In this document: in pieces, positions 63,162 through 64,000 of the stretch
Numbering within the stretch: position 1 is the first letter of the stretch
Layout: each line of letters begins with the position of its first letter
Assembly (NCBI RefSeq): GCF_036884275.1
Contig: NZ_CP145607.1
Span: forward strand, 1,475,001-1,539,000
Length of the DNA stretch: 64,000 bases
Source: Sphingomonas kaistensis
GTDB lineage: Bacteria > Pseudomonadota > Alphaproteobacteria > Sphingomonadales > Sphingomonadaceae
Direction: 5' to 3'
Made by a program: the position numbers and the translations under genes
Notes under the pieces: generated by a model
Told to the model about the DNA's origin: nothing
What the model saw: the letters and a program-made list of their open reading frames with translations, nothing else
The model's database searches: none

Positions 63162-64000
63162 ATGTTTCGACAGCCTGCCGCGGTGCGCGTGAGCGGGGCA
63201 CGCCGCGGCGATGCCGTGCGTCCTTTTCTGTCGATCCCGCCCTTTCCTCGGCGGCGGATAGACAATTTCGAAGCGTCGACGACCGCAACCAATCTCGATG
63301 ACGATGAGGCCGATGAACTGCTCGCGCTTCTTCGGGAGAAGAGGGTAGGCGGCCTGTATTGGGGCGCGCAGCCCGGCCTTGACGTGCAGAAGGTCGCCTT
63401 GGGGCCTTCCGAAATTGCCTCGGCCCGGAATAAGGTCGATCCGTGGCACATGCTGGCTAACGCGACCGAGATCGCGTGTGAGGGCGGCGATCCGCTGCGA
63501 TTGATTGCCGGGCTTCTGGAGGTGCCGGTTCGCTTTCCCGATGATGGGCAGGCTGCCCGGCTTCTGGCTCGCGAAGAATTGCGCGCGCTGTTGCGCAAAG
63601 CTCTCGAACCGACTTTGCCGCTTAATCCGTTTACGGGTGAGCCGATGGCGTGGTCGGAAGCGATAAGCCTTTGCGGGGAATGGCGACAGCTTATCGATGC
63701 CAACCGCCCGATCGCCGCGGTCTACGGCTTTGCCGGCTGGAAGCGCAGCACCACGGAAGCGCTGTTGTGGAATGGTCGGGCAGGGTATCAATTCGATCGT
63801 GACCCGGCCGAGCTTCGCGCGGGCCAGTCGGTAGCGGTCTGGCGCTCGCGTACATCGTCCGATCGCCTGGCCCAGCTTGCCGAAGTGGGGGTGAAGTTGG
63901 TCGAGGTCGAGGACGGCTTCATCCGCTCGGCCGGGCTCGGCGCCAATTGCGTGCCGCCGCAATCGATCGTCGTCGATGACGAGGGCATCTATTTCGACGG
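63162..64000 (+). CDS. kpsC: capsule polysaccharide biosynthesis protein KpsC family, N-terminal part
   Basis: Open from ATG 63162 (GAGGGG just upstream) to the end of the window, at least 279 residues. 'GLYWGAQPGLD' and, near the end, 'VEVEDGFIRSAGLGANCVPPQSIVVDDEGIYFD' are strongly characteristic of KpsC/KpsS beta-Kdo transferases that build the poly-Kdo linker on phosphatidylglycerol. 'VAVWRSRTSSDRLAQLAEVGV' also fits. The second catalytic half would lie outside the window. This confirms the locus is of the KpsC/KpsS-dependent group 2/3 type. Confidence 0.88.
   Translation, partial: MFRQPAAVRVSGARRGDAVRPFLSIPPFPRRRIDNFEASTTATNLDDDEADELLALLREKRVGGLYWGAQPGLDVQKVALGPSEIASARNKVDPWHMLANATEIACEGGDPLRLIAGLLEVPVRFPDDGQAARLLAREELRALLRKALEPTLPLNPFTGEPMAWSEAISLCGEWRQLIDANRPIAAVYGFAGWKRSTTEALLWNGRAGYQFDRDPAELRAGQSVAVWRSRTSSDRLAQLAEVGVKLVEVEDGFIRSAGLGANCVPPQSIVVDDEGIYFD

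Noticed and set aside
43603..64000. Capsule locus as a recently acquired mobile island
   Set aside because: No integrase, IS, tRNA target or direct repeats at the visible edge; only the AT-richer intergenic patch at 43.6-43.9 kb. Codon use of the genes looks similar by eye to the surroundings.

Overview
The window (about 65% GC) looks like chromosome from a pigmented sphingomonad (Sphingomonadaceae, Alphaproteobacteria). This is inferred from the crtZ/crtB-crtI-crtY carotenoid genes, alphaproteobacterial gene pairings (rpsT-dnaA, mutM beside ubiE-ubiB, coaBC-dut), the C4-pathway 5-aminolevulinate synthase, a proline-tailed outer-membrane barrel protein, and PGLDPGS-type palindromic elements. 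No plasmid, phage, IS or CRISPR signal was seen. Apart from one S9 peptidase pseudogene, the genes look intact.

Region 1 (1-20.7 kb) is mostly housekeeping: a methyltransferase fragment, a PAP2 phosphatase, two PilZ proteins, a secreted aspartic protease, tRNA-Lys, folK, a family 5 uracil-DNA glycosylase, an acetyltransferase, an AI-2E/PerM-type permease, and the agmatine-to-putrescine pair aguA-aguB. Then follow the broken S9 peptidase, rpsD, chorismate mutase, trmJ-nrdR-glyA-rpiB, hemA, murI, an unusual LuxR-type HTH / membrane / EF-hand protein, and plsY-dprA.

Region 2 (20.8-36.9 kb) holds topA, a ThiF-like E1 protein, dut-coaBC (with a palindromic element inside the coaBC reading frame), a YghU-type GST, a large secreted DUF305-LVIVD protein, ubiE-ubiB, mutM, rpsT, dnaA, a GT4 glycosyltransferase and a deoxyinosine/uracil DNA glycosylase. 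Three related 77-79 bp inverted-repeat elements sit between genes here.

Region 3 (36.9-43.6 kb) is the carotenoid cluster: crtZ faces crtB-crtI-crtY, enough to convert GGPP to zeaxanthin when joined to a GGPP synthase elsewhere. It is followed by a DUF2141 protein, a PhyH-like dioxygenase and an outer-membrane barrel protein.

Region 4 (43.9-64 kb, continuing past the window) is an ABC-transporter-dependent (group 2/3 type) capsule locus. It contains Kdo supply genes (kdsD/kpsF, kdsB, kdsA), export genes (kpsE, kpsM, kpsT, kpsD), the start of the Kdo-transferase gene kpsC, and at least five glycosyltransferases or glycosyltransferase fusions. A second PhyH-like dioxygenase, a DUF5672 protein and an IMPase-family phosphatase are also present. 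A short recurrent module of the form F(D)xxxYLxxxPDVxxxGxDPxxHYLxxGxxEGR occurs in four different proteins of this locus. It is the most distinctive, least explained feature of the window.
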